A DNA stretch of 64,000 nt, taken from assembly GCF_007679965.1 (NCBI RefSeq), contig NZ_VEHL01000006.1, positions 62,001-126,000 on the forward strand. Reading direction: 5' to 3'. Numbering within the stretch: position 1 is the stretch's first letter; each line of letters opens with the position of its first letter. The notes below the pieces were generated by a model. The model ran no database searches and was not told the DNA's origin. It saw only the letters and a program-made list of their open reading frames with translations. Both the position numbers and the translations under genes were made by a program. The DNA comes from Bordetella genomosp. 13 (GTDB taxonomy: Bacteria; Pseudomonadota; Gammaproteobacteria; Burkholderiales; Burkholderiaceae_B). Of the stretch, positions 9,746-19,405 are shown one piece after another.

Positions 9746-10927
9746 TCAAACCATCTCGATCGCCATGGCAACCGCTTCCCCGCCCCCGATGCACAGCGTG
9801 GCGACGCCCTTCTTGCCGCCCGTCTTGCGCAATGCGCCGACCAGGGTGGCGACCAGGCGGGCGCCCGACGCGCCGATGGGGTGGCCCAGGGCGGTCGCGC
9901 CGCCATGGACGTTGACCTTCTCGTGCGGCAGGTCGAAGTCCTTCATGGCGGCCATGGTGACCACCGCGAAGGCTTCGTTGATCTCGTACAGGTCGACGTC
10001 GGACGGCTTCCAGCCGGTCTTGGCGTACAGGTTCTTCAGCGCGCCCACCGGCGCGGTGGTGAACCACTGCGGTTCCTGCGAATGCTGCGTGTGCGCCACG
10101 ATGCGGGCCAGCGGCTTGCAACCCAACTTCTGCGCGGTGGATTCGCGCATCAGCACCATGGCGGCCGCGCCGTCGGAGATCGACGAGGCGTTCGCGGCGG
10201 TGACCGTGCCGTCCTTCTTGAAGGCGGGCTTCAGCGTGGGGATTTTTTCCGGCATGGCCTTGGCGGGGGCCTCGTCGGTGTCGATGACCGTGTCGCCCTT
10301 CTTGCCGGCCACGGTGACGGGCGTGATTTCCCACTTGAACGAGCCGTCTTCGCTGGCGGCGCGCGCGCGGCGCAGCGATTCCAGCGAGAAGGCGTCCTGC
10401 GCTTCGCGGGTGAACTCGTACTTCGTGGCGCAGTCCTCGGCGAACACCCCCATGGCCTTGCCGCGGTCGTAGGCGTCTTCCAGGCCGTCCAGCGCCATGT
10501 GGTCGTACACCGTGGCGTGGCCGTAGCGGTAGCCCTGGCGGCCCTTGAGCATCAGGTAGGGCGCGTTGCTCATGCTTTCCTGGCCGCCCGCGACCACCAC
10601 GTCGGCGGTGCCGGCCAGCAGCAGGTCGTGGCCGAACATCGCGGCCTTCAGGCCCGAGCCGCACACCTTGTGGATGGTGGTGCACGACACGCCCAGCGGC
10701 AGGCCAGCGCCCAGCGCGGCCTGGCGGGCGGGCGCCTGGCCCTGGCCGGCTTGCAGCACGTTGCCCATGATGACTTCGTTGACCTGCTCCGGCTTCAGGC
10801 CGGCACGCTCGACGGCGGCCTTGATGGCGACGGCGCCCAGCTCATGGGCGGCCAGGCCGGACAGGCTGCCCAGCATGCCGCCCATGGGCGTGCGGGCGAC
10901 GGAAACGATGACGACGGGATCGGACAT
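9746..10927 (-). CDS. Acetyl-CoA acetyltransferase (thiolase)
   Basis: 393-residue thiolase that reversibly condenses or cleaves acetoacetyl-CoA. The acyl-accepting cysteine C89 sits in TTIHKVCGSGLKA, the second catalytic block NVHGGATALGHPIGASGAR carries the histidine, and CIGGGEAVAMAIE ends the chain with the second cysteine. The ATG is preceded by CCAGGAGTC at good spacing. Leucine degradation ends in acetoacetate and acetyl-CoA, so a thiolase fits here and may feed C4 units to central metabolism or polyhydroxybutyrate. It lies 146 bp downstream of liuA on the same strand. No liuC hydratase or liuE lyase is seen between the liu genes. Confidence 0.92.
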   Translation of the reverse strand: MSDPVVIVSVARTPMGGMLGSLSGLAAHELGAVAIKAAVERAGLKPEQVNEVIMGNVLQAGQGQAPARQAALGAGLPLGVSCTTIHKVCGSGLKAAMFGHDLLLAGTADVVVAGGQESMSNAPYLMLKGRQGYRYGHATVYDHMALDGLEDAYDRGKAMGVFAEDCATKYEFTREAQDAFSLESLRRARAASEDGSFKWEITPVTVAGKKGDTVIDTDEAPAKAMPEKIPTLKPAFKKDGTVTAANASSISDGAAAMVLMRESTAQKLGCKPLARIVAHTQHSQEPQWFTTAPVGALKNLYAKTGWKPSDVDLYEINEAFAVVTMAAMKDFDLPHEKVNVHGGATALGHPIGASGARLVATLVGALRKTGGKKGVATLCIGGGEAVAMAIEMV

Positions 10928-11073
10928 GATGAGACTCCTGGAAATCGGGACGAAGCGGGCGCCGGCACGGCGTGGCCGGCCCGGGCGCTGCCGCCTGGAA
11001 GTAATCGTAAGGGATAAAGTCTTTCAGCCGGACGCACGGCATCCCCGGGCGACGGCGCCCGCGGACGCGCGCG

Positions 11074-12252
11074 TCAGGCGGTTTCGTTGAACAGCTCCCG
11101 GCCGATGAGCATGCGGCGGATTTCGCTGGTGCCGGCACCGATCTCGTACAGCTTGGCGTCGCGCCAGAGGCGGCCCACCGGGTATTCGTTGATGTAGCCG
11201 TTGCCGCCCAGGATCTGCACGCCTTCGCCTGCCATCCACGTGGCCTTCTCGGCGGTATACAGGATGAGCGCGGCGCAGTCCTTGCGCACCTGGCGCACGT
11301 GCTCGCGGCCCAGGCTGTCCAGGTTCTTGCCCACGGCATAGCAGAACGCGCGGCTGGCCTGCAGCACCGCGTACATGTCGGCGATCTTGCCCTGGATCAG
11401 CTGGAACTGGCCGATGGCCTGGCCGAACTGCTTGCGGTCGTGGATGTACGGCACGGCCACGTCCATCACGGCCTGCATGATGCCCAGCGGTCCGCCCGAC
11501 AGGACGGCGCGTTCGTAGTCCAGGCCGCTCATCAGCACCTTGACGCCGCCGTTCACCTCGCCCAGCACGTTCTCGGCGGGCACCTCGCAATCCTGGAACA
11601 CCAGTTCGCCGGTATGGCTGCCGCGCATGCCCAGCTTGTCCAGCTTCTGCGCCACCGAGAAGCCCTTGAAGCCCTTCTCGACCAGGAAGGCGGTGATGCC
11701 GCGCTGGTTGGCCTCGGGGTCGGTCTTGGCGTAGACCACCAGGGTATCGGCGTCGGGGCCGTTGGTAATCCACATCTTGGTGCCGTTCAACACATAGCGG
11801 TCGCCCTTTTTCTCGGCACGCAGCCGCATGCTGACCACGTCGGAGCCGGCGCCCGGCTCGCTCATCGCCAGCGCGCCCACGTGCTCGCCGGACACCAGCC
11901 TGGGCAGGTAGCGGGCTTTTTGGTCGTCGGTGCCGTTGCGGAAAATCTGGTTCACGCACAGGTTGGAATGCGCGCCGTAGGACAGGCCCACCGAGGCGCT
12001 GGCGCGCGTGATCTCCTCCATCACCACCATGTGGGCCAGGTAGCCCAGGCCCGTGCCGCCGTATTCCTCGCTGACCGTCATGCCCAGCACGCCCAGGTCG
12101 CCGAACTTGCGCCACAGGTCCATGGGGAACTGGTCGGTGCGGTCGACCTCGGCCGCGCGCGGCGCGATCTCTTCCTGCGCGAAAGCGCGCACGGCGTTGC
12201 GCAGCATGTCCAGGTCTTCGCCCAGATCGAAACTGAGGCCGGGAATGTCCAT
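11074..12252 (-). CDS. liuA: Isovaleryl-CoA dehydrogenase
   Basis: 392-residue FAD acyl-CoA dehydrogenase that converts isovaleryl-CoA to 3-methylcrotonyl-CoA, passing electrons to ETF. Signatures: [16 protein letters not shown] (flavin/substrate contact, 127-142), [18 protein letters not shown], and E247 in [16 protein letters not shown], the position of the catalytic base in isovaleryl-CoA dehydrogenases (other acyl-CoA dehydrogenases have it near residue 370). The C-terminal [22 protein letters not shown] and [19 protein letters not shown] are also standard. The start at 12252 rather than 12276 is chosen for GGAG seven bases upstream. A LiuR-type palindrome lies in its promoter region. Confidence 0.93.
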   Translation of the reverse strand: MDIPGLSFDLGEDLDMLRNAVRAFAQEEIAPRAAEVDRTDQFPMDLWRKFGDLGVLGMTVSEEYGGTGLGYLAHMVVMEEITRASASVGLSYGAHSNLCVNQIFRNGTDDQKARYLPRLVSGEHVGALAMSEPGAGSDVVSMRLRAEKKGDRYVLNGTKMWITNGPDADTLVVYAKTDPEANQRGITAFLVEKGFKGFSVAQKLDKLGMRGSHTGELVFQDCEVPAENVLGEVNGGVKVLMSGLDYERAVLSGGPLGIMQAVMDVAVPYIHDRKQFGQAIGQFQLIQGKIADMYAVLQASRAFCYAVGKNLDSLGREHVRQVRKDCAALILYTAEKATWMAGEGVQILGGNGYINEYPVGRLWRDAKLYEIGAGTSEIRRMLIGRELFNETA

Positions 12253-12375
12253 GGTTGTCTCCGTGACAGTAGGCACTTACTTTTATGGTGTGCTTCGACG
12301 CTGCCGTCCGGTCGTGGCCGGCCGCGTCATCCTGCTCGCCAGCACAGCGCCGGGCAATGATGCACTGCAACTATA

Positions 12376-12391
12376 ACGTTTACGTAAACGT
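12376..12391. promoter_or_regulatory. LiuR-type palindromic operator upstream of liuA
   Basis: ACGTTTACGTAAACGT is a perfect 16-bp palindrome 124 bp before the liuA start. A copy of its core GTTTACGTAAAC recurs before liuR, and on the liuA strand a TATAGT that could be a -10 box abuts it. MerR-family LiuR regulators of leucine degradation in proteobacteria are known to bind TTTACG...CGTAAA palindromes. Assignment to this LiuR is inference from motif and position. Confidence 0.75.
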
Positions 12392-12426
12392 AAAGTAGAC
12401 AGGGAAAACCCGTACCCGCCGGCGGC

Positions 12427-12816
12427 TCAGGGAATCGTCCGCTTGTACGTCAGCAACTCCTGGCAGTTCAATTCCTGGCTCTCGATTTCCTGCAGGGTCT
12501 CGTCGATGTCCTGGCGTTGCTGCTCGAGCTGGGCCCGATGGCGGGCCAGCACGTTCAGGTATTCGCGCAGCTGCGGCTCGGTGTCGACCGGGCTTTCGTA
12601 CATGTCGATCAGCGAACGGATCTCGGACAGCTGCAGGCCCAGCCGCTTGCCGCGCAGCGCCAGCTTCAGGCGGGTGCGGTCGCGCGTGCCGTAGACGCGG
12701 TTGCGCCCGTCGCGCGCCGGACTGACGATGCCCTGGTCTTCGTAGAAGCGGATCGTGCGGGGCGTGATGGCGAACTCGCGGGCGAGCTCCGAGATGGTCC
12801 AGGTTGACGGCGGCAT
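12427..12816 (-). CDS. liuR: MerR-family regulator of the liu (leucine/isovalerate) genes
   Basis: 129-residue MerR-type regulator. The N-terminal winged helix WTISELAREFAITPRTIRFYEDQGIVSPARDG (6-37) includes the RTIRFYED signature. It is followed by YGTRDRTRLKLALRGKRLGLQLSEIRSLIDMY and a C-terminal coiled-coil dimerisation helix (residues about 83-118, rich in Q/E). It has no metal-binding cysteine cluster like mercury or copper regulators: only one Cys, near the end. LiuR proteins sense a branched-chain acyl-CoA-derived signal. The gene lies upstream of liuA on the same strand and carries its own palindrome 14 bp before the ATG, suggesting autoregulation. No clear ribosome-binding site is visible. 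Confidence 0.88.
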   Translation of the reverse strand: MPPSTWTISELAREFAITPRTIRFYEDQGIVSPARDGRNRVYGTRDRTRLKLALRGKRLGLQLSEIRSLIDMYESPVDTEPQLREYLNVLARHRAQLEQQRQDIDETLQEIESQELNCQELLTYKRTIP

Positions 12817-12829
12817 GCGATGTATGGCA

Positions 12830-12841
12830 GTTTACGTAAAC
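12830..12841. promoter_or_regulatory. LiuR-type operator between liuR and the divergent MBL hydrolase gene
   Basis: GTTTACGTAAAC is a perfect 12-bp palindrome identical to the centre of the site before liuA, and the adjoining CGTAAA extends the match. It is 14 bp upstream of liuR and 63 bp upstream of the divergent gene at 12904, so one site could control both directions. Confidence 0.7.
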
Positions 12842-12903
12842 GTAAATTATGCTGGCCGGCCTGCCCCGTCAAGCCGGACGCTTCCACGTAGGCCTATCCG
12901 CAG

Positions 12904-13962
12904 ATGAATCCCAACGAACATCAACTGCAGTATCCCTGGGGCGACGCGCAGCCCGACGCCGGCACCTCGCAAGCCGTGGCGGACGGCGTCAAATGGATCC
13001 GCATGCCGTTGCCGTTCGCGCTGGATCACATCAACCTCTGGCTGCTGCGCGACGAGATCGACGGCCGCCAGGGCTGGACCGTCATCGACTGCGGTATCTC
13101 GCGCGAGGAAGTGAAGACGCTGTGGAACCAGATCTTCGAGTCGCAGCTCGAAGGCCTGCCCGTGCTGCGCGTGATCGTCACCCACATGCATCCCGACCAC
13201 GTCGGCCTGGCCGACTGGATCTGCCAGCGCTGGAACGCGCCCTTGTGGATGAGCATGACGGACTACGTCACCGCCTGCCTGTGGTGCTCGGACCAGAGCG
13301 GCTCCGGCCCCAACGGCGAGGCCGCGGTGCGCCACTTCGCGCGCCATGGCATGACCGATCCCGAGTCGCTGGAACAGATCCGCCAGCGCACGGGCTATTA
13401 CATCAACCTGGTGCCGTCCATGCCGCGCCGCTACGTGCGCCTGCTGCACGGCGACCGCGTGAAGATCGGCCCGAACACGTGGCAGGTCATCGTGGGCTAC
13501 GGCCACGCGCCCGAACACGTGTCGCTGTACAGCGACGCGCTGCGCGTGCTGATCTCCGGCGACATGGTGCTGCCGCGCATCTCCACCAACATCAGCGTGT
13601 TCGCGTACGAACCCGAGTCGAACCCGCTGCCGCTGTACCTGAACTCGCTGGACCGCTACGACGGCCTGCCGGCCGACACGCTGGTGCTGCCGTCGCACGG
13701 CCGGCCGTTCAAGGGACTGCACGAGCGCATCGCGCAGCAGCACAGCCATCACGCCGATCGCCTGGCCGAAGTGCTGGAGGCCTGTGCCACGCCGCAATCC
13801 ACGTCGGACATCGTGCCCGTGCTGTTCCGCCGCAAGCTCGACCTGCACCAGATGACCTTTGCCATGGGCGAGGCGCTGGCGCATCTGCACGCGCTGTATT
13901 TCGAAGGCAAGCTCACGCGCGCCGAGGGGCAGGACGGGATCGTACGCTTCACCGCGGCGTAG
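12904..13962 (+). CDS. Metallo-beta-lactamase-fold hydrolase
   Basis: 352-residue MBL-fold protein. The metal site motif THMHPDHVGLADW (residues 92-104) gives the HxHxDH ligands, with further candidates in GYGHAPEHVSLYS (199-211), ISGDMVLPRIS (219-229; bridging Asp) and LPSHGRPFKGLHER (260-273; final His). The N-terminal part positions a WTVIDCGIS strand as in glyoxalase II-like enzymes. Such proteins often act as acyl-CoA thioesterases or hydrolases. It is divergent from liuR with a LiuR-type site between, so a side job in acyl-CoA turnover during leucine breakdown is plausible but not shown. Only a weak ribosome-binding site is visible. Confidence 0.8.
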   Translation: MNPNEHQLQYPWGDAQPDAGTSQAVADGVKWIRMPLPFALDHINLWLLRDEIDGRQGWTVIDCGISREEVKTLWNQIFESQLEGLPVLRVIVTHMHPDHVGLADWICQRWNAPLWMSMTDYVTACLWCSDQSGSGPNGEAAVRHFARHGMTDPESLEQIRQRTGYYINLVPSMPRRYVRLLHGDRVKIGPNTWQVIVGYGHAPEHVSLYSDALRVLISGDMVLPRISTNISVFAYEPESNPLPLYLNSLDRYDGLPADTLVLPSHGRPFKGLHERIAQQHSHHADRLAEVLEACATPQSTSDIVPVLFRRKLDLHQMTFAMGEALAHLHALYFEGKLTRAEGQDGIVRFTAA

Positions 13963-14094
13963 GCGGCCGTCGTTGGCCGGGGGCACGCCAGGCAGGACGC
14001 GGCAGCAGCACCGTTTGCAGCGGTCGGGCTTGGCGACAGCGGCCGACGTGCGGCGGAGGCAAGGTCCGCCAGACCCCGCGCCCGCCTGCGCCTT

Positions 14095-14721
14095 TCAGCG
14101 GCTGGACGTCACCAGCCGCAGCGCCAGTCCGACGAACACCACCGCCGCCAGACGGTTCAGCACGCGCTGCGCCACGGGCGAGCGCTGCAGCAGCTGGCCG
14201 AAGGCGCCCGAGAAAAACGCGATGGCGCTGAACACCAGCAAGGCCGCCACCATGAAGGCCACGCCCAGCTCCACGATCTGCAAGGCAACCGGGCCCGCAT
14301 CGGGCCGGGTGAACTGCGGCAGGAAGGCGAAAAAGAACAGCAGCACCTTGGGATTGGTCAGGCTCATGATCACGCCGCGGCGGTACAGCGCGGGCGAGGA
14401 CATGCGCTCGGGGCGGCCCAGGTCTCCCGTGCCCACCGGCGCGCGCCACGCGCCCCAGGCCAGATAGGCCAGGTACGCCGCGCCCGCCAGCTTCAGCACC
14501 GTGAAGGCCGTGGGCGAGGCGGCCACCATGCCCGCCAGCCCGACCGCCACCGCCGCCGTGTGCCCCAGCACGCCGGTGCACAACCCCAGCACCACCATCA
14601 TGCCCGCGCCGCGACCCCACATGGCGGACTGCACCAGCACGAACAGGTTGTCCGGGCCGGGCGCCAGGGCCAGCAGCACGGCAATACCGAAGAAGGCGAT
14701 GAGGGCATCCAGGGGAAGCAT
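14095..14721 (-). CDS. LysE/RhtB-family amino-acid exporter
   Basis: 208-residue membrane protein with about six hydrophobic segments. The N-terminal FGIAVLLALAPGPDNLFVLVQSAMWGR is the family signature (APGPD/N), and the middle SLTNPKVLLFFFAFLPQF is the second conserved block (NPK...FF..FLPQF). Members export amino acids such as threonine, homoserine lactone or lysine. The ATG at 14721 has a GGAGACC ribosome-binding site. It is divergent from the cystathionine beta-lyase gene with 220 bp between. Export of a sulfur or branched amino acid would fit that neighbour but is speculation. Confidence 0.87.
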   Translation of the reverse strand: MLPLDALIAFFGIAVLLALAPGPDNLFVLVQSAMWGRGAGMMVVLGLCTGVLGHTAAVAVGLAGMVAASPTAFTVLKLAGAAYLAYLAWGAWRAPVGTGDLGRPERMSSPALYRRGVIMSLTNPKVLLFFFAFLPQFTRPDAGPVALQIVELGVAFMVAALLVFSAIAFFSGAFGQLLQRSPVAQRVLNRLAAVVFVGLALRLVTSSR

Positions 14722-14941
14722 GCGGGGTCTCCGTTTTTGATTTGCGCCATCGCACGGATGCGACGCCAGTGCCGCGCGCGAGGGGGCGAGGGGCAAGGCC
14801 GCGGGCCTTGCCTTGGCTGCCCGATGACGTGCTCCGATCATACGGGAAGCGCGTTCCGCCGGGCGTCCGCCCAATCCATGCGTGCCGGGCCATCGGTATA
14901 AGATTGGCCCCATCCCCATCAGACCCGACCCGCCGTAGCCC

Positions 14942-16135
14942 ATGTCCGATTCCCGCCAGCACATCGATACCGTCCTGCAGCATACCGGCACCGCCCGCTT
15001 CGATCCCGAGACCGGCGTGGCGCCGGTCAACCAGCCGTCCGTGCGCGCCAGCACCGTGCGCTTTCGCGACCTGGACGCGCTGGAGAATGCCTACCGCCGC
15101 AAGGCCGCGGGCGAGCGGGCCATCACGTATGGCCGCGCCGGCATGGAGACCCACCTGGCGCTGGAAAGCATCTTCAACCAGCTGGAGGGCGGCACGCACT
15201 GCTACCTGTCGTCGTCGGGCATGGCCAGCAATACGCTGGTGTTCATGGCCCTGCTGTCCGCGGGCGACCATGCGCTGGTGGCCGACTGCGTGTACGGCCC
15301 CGTGCGCGAACTGCACGACGCGGTGCTGTCGCGGCTGGGCATCGAGATCACCTACTTCTCGCCCGACGCCGACCTCGAAACGCTGGTGCGGCCCAACACG
15401 CGTCTGCTGTATGCCGAATCGCCCGGCTCGCTGCTGTTCCAGATGATGGACATGCCCGCGCTGGCCGCCTTCGCGAAGCAGCACAAGCTGGTGCTGGCCA
15501 CCGACAATACCTGGGGCTCGGGCTACGTGTACCGGCCGCTGGAACTGGGCGCGCACGTGTCGGTGATCGCCGGCACGAAGTACGTCGGCGGCCACTCCGA
15601 CCTGATGCTGGGCGCGGTGGTGACCAACGACGACGAGATCGCCAGGCGCCTGGCCCGCACGCAGTACGCCATGGGATATTCGGTCAGCGCGGACGACGTG
15701 TGGCTGGCGCTGCGCGGCGTGCGCACCATGCCGATCCGCATGGCGCAGCACGCGAAACATGCGATGGCCGTGTGCGAGTGGCTGGCCACGCGGTCCGAGG
15801 TGTCGCGCATCTATCACCCGGCGTGGCCGCAGGATCCTGGCCACGCGCTGTGGCAGCGCGACGCCAGCGGCTCGAACGGCATGCTGGCCGTGTCGCTGAA
15901 GCTGTCGCCCGCCGCCGCGCGCCGTTTCGTCGAGGCCCTGACGCTGTTCGGCATCGGCTTCTCGTGGGGCGGCTTCGAAAGCCTGGTGCAGCTGGTGTCG
16001 CCGAAAGACCTGGCCAACCACGCCTATTGGCAGGAAGGCGACCTGGCGGCGGTGCGGCTGCACATCGGACTGGAGGATCCGCGCGATGTGATCGCGGATC
16101 TGGAGCAGGCATTGCGGGCGGCCGCGCAGGCGTAG
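14942..16135 (+). CDS. metC: Cystathionine beta-lyase (Cys/Met metabolism PLP enzyme)
   Basis: 397-residue PLP enzyme of the Cys/Met family; it splits cystathionine to homocysteine, pyruvate and ammonia. Seen: TYGRAGMETHLALESIFNQLEGG (41-84 region; substrate and PLP-phosphate contacts), the YLSSSGMASNTLVF loop, ATDNTWGSGYVYRPLELGA (PLP-ring Asp), and VIAGTKYVGGHSDLMLG with the Schiff-base lysine. The C-terminal GIGFSWGGFESLV and VRLHIGLEDPRDVIADLEQAL are typical of MetC rather than MetB/MetZ (SWGG-E). No strong Shine-Dalgarno sequence is visible before the ATG. Confidence 0.9.
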   Translation: MSDSRQHIDTVLQHTGTARFDPETGVAPVNQPSVRASTVRFRDLDALENAYRRKAAGERAITYGRAGMETHLALESIFNQLEGGTHCYLSSSGMASNTLVFMALLSAGDHALVADCVYGPVRELHDAVLSRLGIEITYFSPDADLETLVRPNTRLLYAESPGSLLFQMMDMPALAAFAKQHKLVLATDNTWGSGYVYRPLELGAHVSVIAGTKYVGGHSDLMLGAVVTNDDEIARRLARTQYAMGYSVSADDVWLALRGVRTMPIRMAQHAKHAMAVCEWLATRSEVSRIYHPAWPQDPGHALWQRDASGSNGMLAVSLKLSPAAARRFVEALTLFGIGFSWGGFESLVQLVSPKDLANHAYWQEGDLAAVRLHIGLEDPRDVIADLEQALRAAAQA

Positions 16136-16223
16136 AAGCCCGACGCGACGCGCAACGGGCGCGGCGTCTCTCGCCGCCATCGCCGGCGGGGCGACCGCGC
16201 GCCGCCCCAGGCCGGCGGATAAT

Positions 16224-16249
16224 GAAAAAGGGGCGCTCGGTGCGCCCCT
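16224..16249 (-). terminator. Rho-independent terminator downstream of dsbA
   Basis: The stem AGGGGCGC (16229-16236) / GCGCCCCT (16242-16249) with a 5-nt loop is followed, reading the minus strand, by TTTTTCATT. This is the classic hairpin-plus-U-tract of an intrinsic terminator, placed 37 bp after the dsbA stop. It is also positioned between convergent genes. Confidence 0.85.
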
Positions 16250-16285
16250 CGTCGTTGGCATGCGGCGCGAACGCCGCGCGGCCGA

Positions 16286-16924
16286 TTACCTGTTGCCGGC
16301 GCGCGCCAGCGGAATCAGCTTGTCGACTTCCTTCAGGGCGCCGTCGTAGCTGTTGCCGGCCATGACGGGCGAGGTCAGGAACTTGCCGCCCACGGTGAAC
16401 GACGGGGTGCCGTCGATCTGCGAGGCCTGGCTGAGCTGGTCGGCGCGCTGCACCTGGCTGGTGACGCTGAACGAATCGAACACGGATTCGAACTTGGCGC
16501 GGTCCACGCCCTGCGCGGCGGCCCAGTCGGCGATGGCCGACTTGGTGAACAGGCGCTTCTTCTCGACGTGGATGGCGTTGAAGACCTTGGGATGCAGGTC
16601 GGTGCGGCCCATGGCCTGCAACGTGTAGTACAGCTGCTGCAGCGGCTTCATGCCGGCGTTGAAGGCGATGGGCACCTGCTTGAGGATCACGTCCTGGGGC
16701 GCCTTCTTGACCCATTCCTCGACCATGGGTTCCATGGCGGCGCAATGCGGGCAGGTGTAGGCGAAGTACTCGACGACCTCGATCTTGCCCGGGGAGTCGG
16801 ACGGCAGCGCCGGATTGATGACCTTGTAGGCCTGCGTGCCCTGGGCCTGGCTGGCCGGGGCGAAGAAGCTCATGGCGGCCAGCGCGGCAGCGGCGACGAA
16901 ACGGGTGTAGGTCCTGGACTGCAT
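16286..16924 (-). CDS. dsbA: Periplasmic thiol:disulfide oxidoreductase DsbA
   Basis: 212-residue thioredoxin-fold protein exported by a signal peptide (cleavage near PASQA-QG). The active site CPHC is C58-C61 in [12 protein letters not shown] and the cis-proline loop is [10 protein letters not shown]. It introduces disulfides into secreted proteins and is reoxidised by DsbB. ATG has AGGAAG upstream. It follows the SPOR protein gene by 63 bp on the same strand, so argS - SPOR - dsbA may be one transcript ending at the terminator at 16224-16249. Confidence 0.94.
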   Translation of the reverse strand: MQSRTYTRFVAAAALAAMSFFAPASQAQGTQAYKVINPALPSDSPGKIEVVEYFAYTCPHCAAMEPMVEEWVKKAPQDVILKQVPIAFNAGMKPLQQLYYTLQAMGRTDLHPKVFNAIHVEKKRLFTKSAIADWAAAQGVDRAKFESVFDSFSVTSQVQRADQLSQASQIDGTPSFTVGGKFLTSPVMAGNSYDGALKEVDKLIPLARAGNR

Positions 16925-16987
16925 CAGTCTTCTTCCTGAGGTAAATGAGTTACAGACCCCGGCCTGCGCCGGGAAGTTCCATGAAGC

Positions 16988-17701
16988 CTATTGCTGGCGC
17001 ACCACGGTGGATTCGATCTTGTTCTCGCCCAGGCGGGTGCGCGCGCGATTCATGTCGTCCAGCTTGGCGAACGGGCCGACCCGCACACGGTTGATCTGCG
17101 CGCCGTTGCTCTCGGCCCGCTGCACGGCCACCGGCAATCCCAGCAGCAGGATGCGGGCACGCAGCGACTCGGCGTCCTGCTGGCCGCGGAACGCGCCGGC
17201 CTGCAGATAGTAGTTGCCCGATTGTTGCGGAGCCGTGGCAGGCTTGGCGGCCGGCGCGGGCGCGGCCGGCTTGGCGGCGGGCGTGGCCGGAGCGGCCGGA
17301 GCCGCGGGCTTGCCGGCGGGCGGCGCGGCGGGCGTCGCCGCTTCGCCGCTGGACGGCAGCGTGGCGATCAGCGCGCCCAGGTCGTCCGGCGGGCCCGACG
17401 GCTTGGCGGGCAGCACGCCCGGCAGCGGCGCCGACGGCGAGTCCGCCGTGGGGCCGGTGGGCACGTTGCCCGCCGGGCCGTCGCGGCCGTAGAGCGCCTT
17501 GTTGGGATCGTCGACCTGACGCGGGTCCGCGGCCTTGCCCTGGTCGTTCTGGCGGGTGGCGCGGTCGACGAAAGGCATGGGCGCATTCGTGACGTAGAAC
17601 GCGACGACGGCGGCGACGATCAGGCCGATCAACAGCCCCGCCAGCACGCCGTACATCATGCTGCCGCCCTCGGAACGGCTGGATTTGCGCTTGGTGGCCA
17701 T
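16988..17701 (-). CDS. SPOR-domain inner-membrane protein
   Basis: 237-residue bitopic protein: short basic cytoplasmic tail (MATKRKSSRSEGGS), one transmembrane helix (about 15-38, GVLAGLLIGLIVAAVVAFYV), a long Ala/Pro-rich periplasmic linker (about 95-160) and a C-terminal SPOR domain (YYLQAGAFRGQQDAESLRARILLLG ... NRVRVGPFAKLDDMNRARTRL). SPOR domains bind septal peptidoglycan stripped of stem peptides, so it is probably a division- or cell-wall-associated protein of the FtsN/DedD type. It starts 9 bp after the argS stop. FtsN itself is possible but lacks distinguishing marks here. Confidence 0.88.
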   Translation of the reverse strand: MATKRKSSRSEGGSMMYGVLAGLLIGLIVAAVVAFYVTNAPMPFVDRATRQNDQGKAADPRQVDDPNKALYGRDGPAGNVPTGPTADSPSAPLPGVLPAKPSGPPDDLGALIATLPSSGEAATPAAPPAGKPAAPAAPATPAAKPAAPAPAAKPATAPQQSGNYYLQAGAFRGQQDAESLRARILLLGLPVAVQRAESNGAQINRVRVGPFAKLDDMNRARTRLGENKIESTVVRQQ

Positions 17702-17710
17702 GGCGCCCCG

Positions 17711-19405
17711 TTACTCGCGATCCAGGCGGTCGGGGGCGGTGACCCCCAGCAGCCCCAGGCCGTTGGCCAGCACCTGGCGCGTGGCATCCGCCAGGCGCAG
17801 GCGCGCCAGGCGCAGTGCCTGGTCGTCGACCAGCCAGCGCTCGGCGCCGTACCAGCCGTGCAGGTCGGCCGCGCAGTCGCGCAGCCAGAACGCGATGTGA
17901 TGCGGCGAGAGCTCCTGCGCGGCCAGCTTCACCACCTGCGGGAACTCGGCCAGGCGCTGCATCAGCGCGAACTCGGTCGGCGCCACCAGCAGCGCGGTGT
18001 CGGCCGCGGCGATGGCCGAGGCCTCGGCGCCGGCGTTGGCCGTGACGGTGCGGATGCGGGCATGCGCGTACTGGACGTAGTAGACCGGGTTCTCGTCGCT
18101 CTTGGACAGGGCCAGGTCGATGTCGAACACGAATTCGGTGTCGGCGCGGCGCTGCGCCAGGAAGAAGCGCACCGCGTCGCGGCCCACCCATTCGATCAGG
18201 TCGCGCATGGTGACGTAGCTGCCGGCGCGCTTGGAGATCTTCACCTCTTCGCCGCCGCGCATCACCTTGACCATCTTGTGCAGCACGTAGGACGGGAAGT
18301 CCTTGGGAATGCCGGCCTCCAGGCCCTGCAGGCCCGCGCGTACGCGCGCCACGGTGCCGTGGTGGTCGCTGCCCTGGATGTTGACGGCGTGGTGGAAACC
18401 GCGTTCCCACTTGGCCTTGTGATAGGCGACGTCGGGCACGAAATACGTGTAGCCGCCTTCGCTCTTGCGCATCACGCGGTCCTTGTCGTCGCCGGTGCCC
18501 AGCTCGGTGGTGCGCAGCCACAGCGCGCCTTCCTGCTCGTAGGTGTGGCCGCCGGCGATCAGCGCCTGCACCGTGTCCTCGACGCGGCCCGACGTGTACA
18601 GCGAGCTTTCCAGGTAGTAGTTGTCGAACGCCAGGCCGAAGGCCTGCAGGTCCAGGTCCTGCTCGCGGCGCAGGTAGGTCACGGCGAACTGGCGGATGTC
18701 GTCCAGGTTGTCGACGTCGCCGCTGGCCGTGACGGGCTCGCCGTCGGAGGCCTGCACCGTGGCGCGGGCCTGGAAATCGCGGGCGATGTCGACGATGTAG
18801 TCGCCCTTGTAGCCGTCGGCGGGCCAGTCGGCGGAATCGGTCTCGATGCCGCGCGCGCGGGCCTGCACGCTGATGGCCAGGTTCTGGATCTGGTTGCCGG
18901 CGTCGTTGTAGTAGAACTCGCGCGTGACGTCCCAGCCGCTGGCGTCGAACAGGCGGCAGATGGCATCGCCCAGCGCGGCCTGGCGCGCATGGCCGACGTG
19001 CAGCGGGCCGGTGGGGTTGGCCGACACGAACTCGACCAGCACCTTCTCGTCGCGGCGCGGCGCGCGGCCGTACTGATCGGCCTGCCGGGCCACCACGCCG
19101 ATGACGGCCTGGCGGGCCGCGGCGGTCAGGCGGAAATTGATGAAGCCGGGGCCGGCGATCTCGGCCGTCTCGACGAGGGCACGCGCCTGCGGCTCGGCCA
19201 GCAGCGCGTCGACCAGCTGCTGCGCCAGCTCGCGCGGATTGCGCCTGGCCGGCTTGGCCAGCTGCATGGCCACGTTGCACGCGATGTCGCCGTGCGCCGC
19301 GACCTTCGGGCGCTCGAGCTGGACGTTGGGCTGGGCGTCGGGCAGGGCGCGCGCGACCGCGGCCTGGATCAGGGAAACGAGTTGTTGTTGTTGCTCGAGG
19401 AGCAT
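17711..19405 (-). CDS. argS: Arginyl-tRNA synthetase
   Basis: 564-residue class I aminoacyl-tRNA synthetase. The N-terminal additional domain (1-110) is followed by [24 protein letters not shown] with the HIGH-type motif HVGH at 136-139 and the class signature [15 protein letters not shown], then [10 protein letters not shown] and the KMSKS-equivalent VKISKRAG precede the anticodon-binding alpha-helical domain, which ends [16 protein letters not shown]. The early run of CAA/CAG codons (Gln 5-8) produces the GTTGTTG repeat on the plus strand near 19381-19394. A TATGAT that could be its -10 lies around 19534-19539 on the opposite strand. Confidence 0.95.
   Translation of the reverse strand: MLLEQQQQLVSLIQAAVARALPDAQPNVQLERPKVAAHGDIACNVAMQLAKPARRNPRELAQQLVDALLAEPQARALVETAEIAGPGFINFRLTAAARQAVIGVVARQADQYGRAPRRDEKVLVEFVSANPTGPLHVGHARQAALGDAICRLFDASGWDVTREFYYNDAGNQIQNLAISVQARARGIETDSADWPADGYKGDYIVDIARDFQARATVQASDGEPVTASGDVDNLDDIRQFAVTYLRREQDLDLQAFGLAFDNYYLESSLYTSGRVEDTVQALIAGGHTYEQEGALWLRTTELGTGDDKDRVMRKSEGGYTYFVPDVAYHKAKWERGFHHAVNIQGSDHHGTVARVRAGLQGLEAGIPKDFPSYVLHKMVKVMRGGEEVKISKRAGSYVTMRDLIEWVGRDAVRFFLAQRRADTEFVFDIDLALSKSDENPVYYVQYAHARIRTVTANAGAEASAIAAADTALLVAPTEFALMQRLAEFPQVVKLAAQELSPHHIAFWLRDCAADLHGWYGAERWLVDDQALRLARLRLADATRQVLANGLGLLGVTAPDRLDRE

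Noticed and set aside
19381..19396. GTTGTTG microsatellite
   Set aside because: It is the Gln codon run at the start of argS read on the opposite strand, so it is coding sequence.
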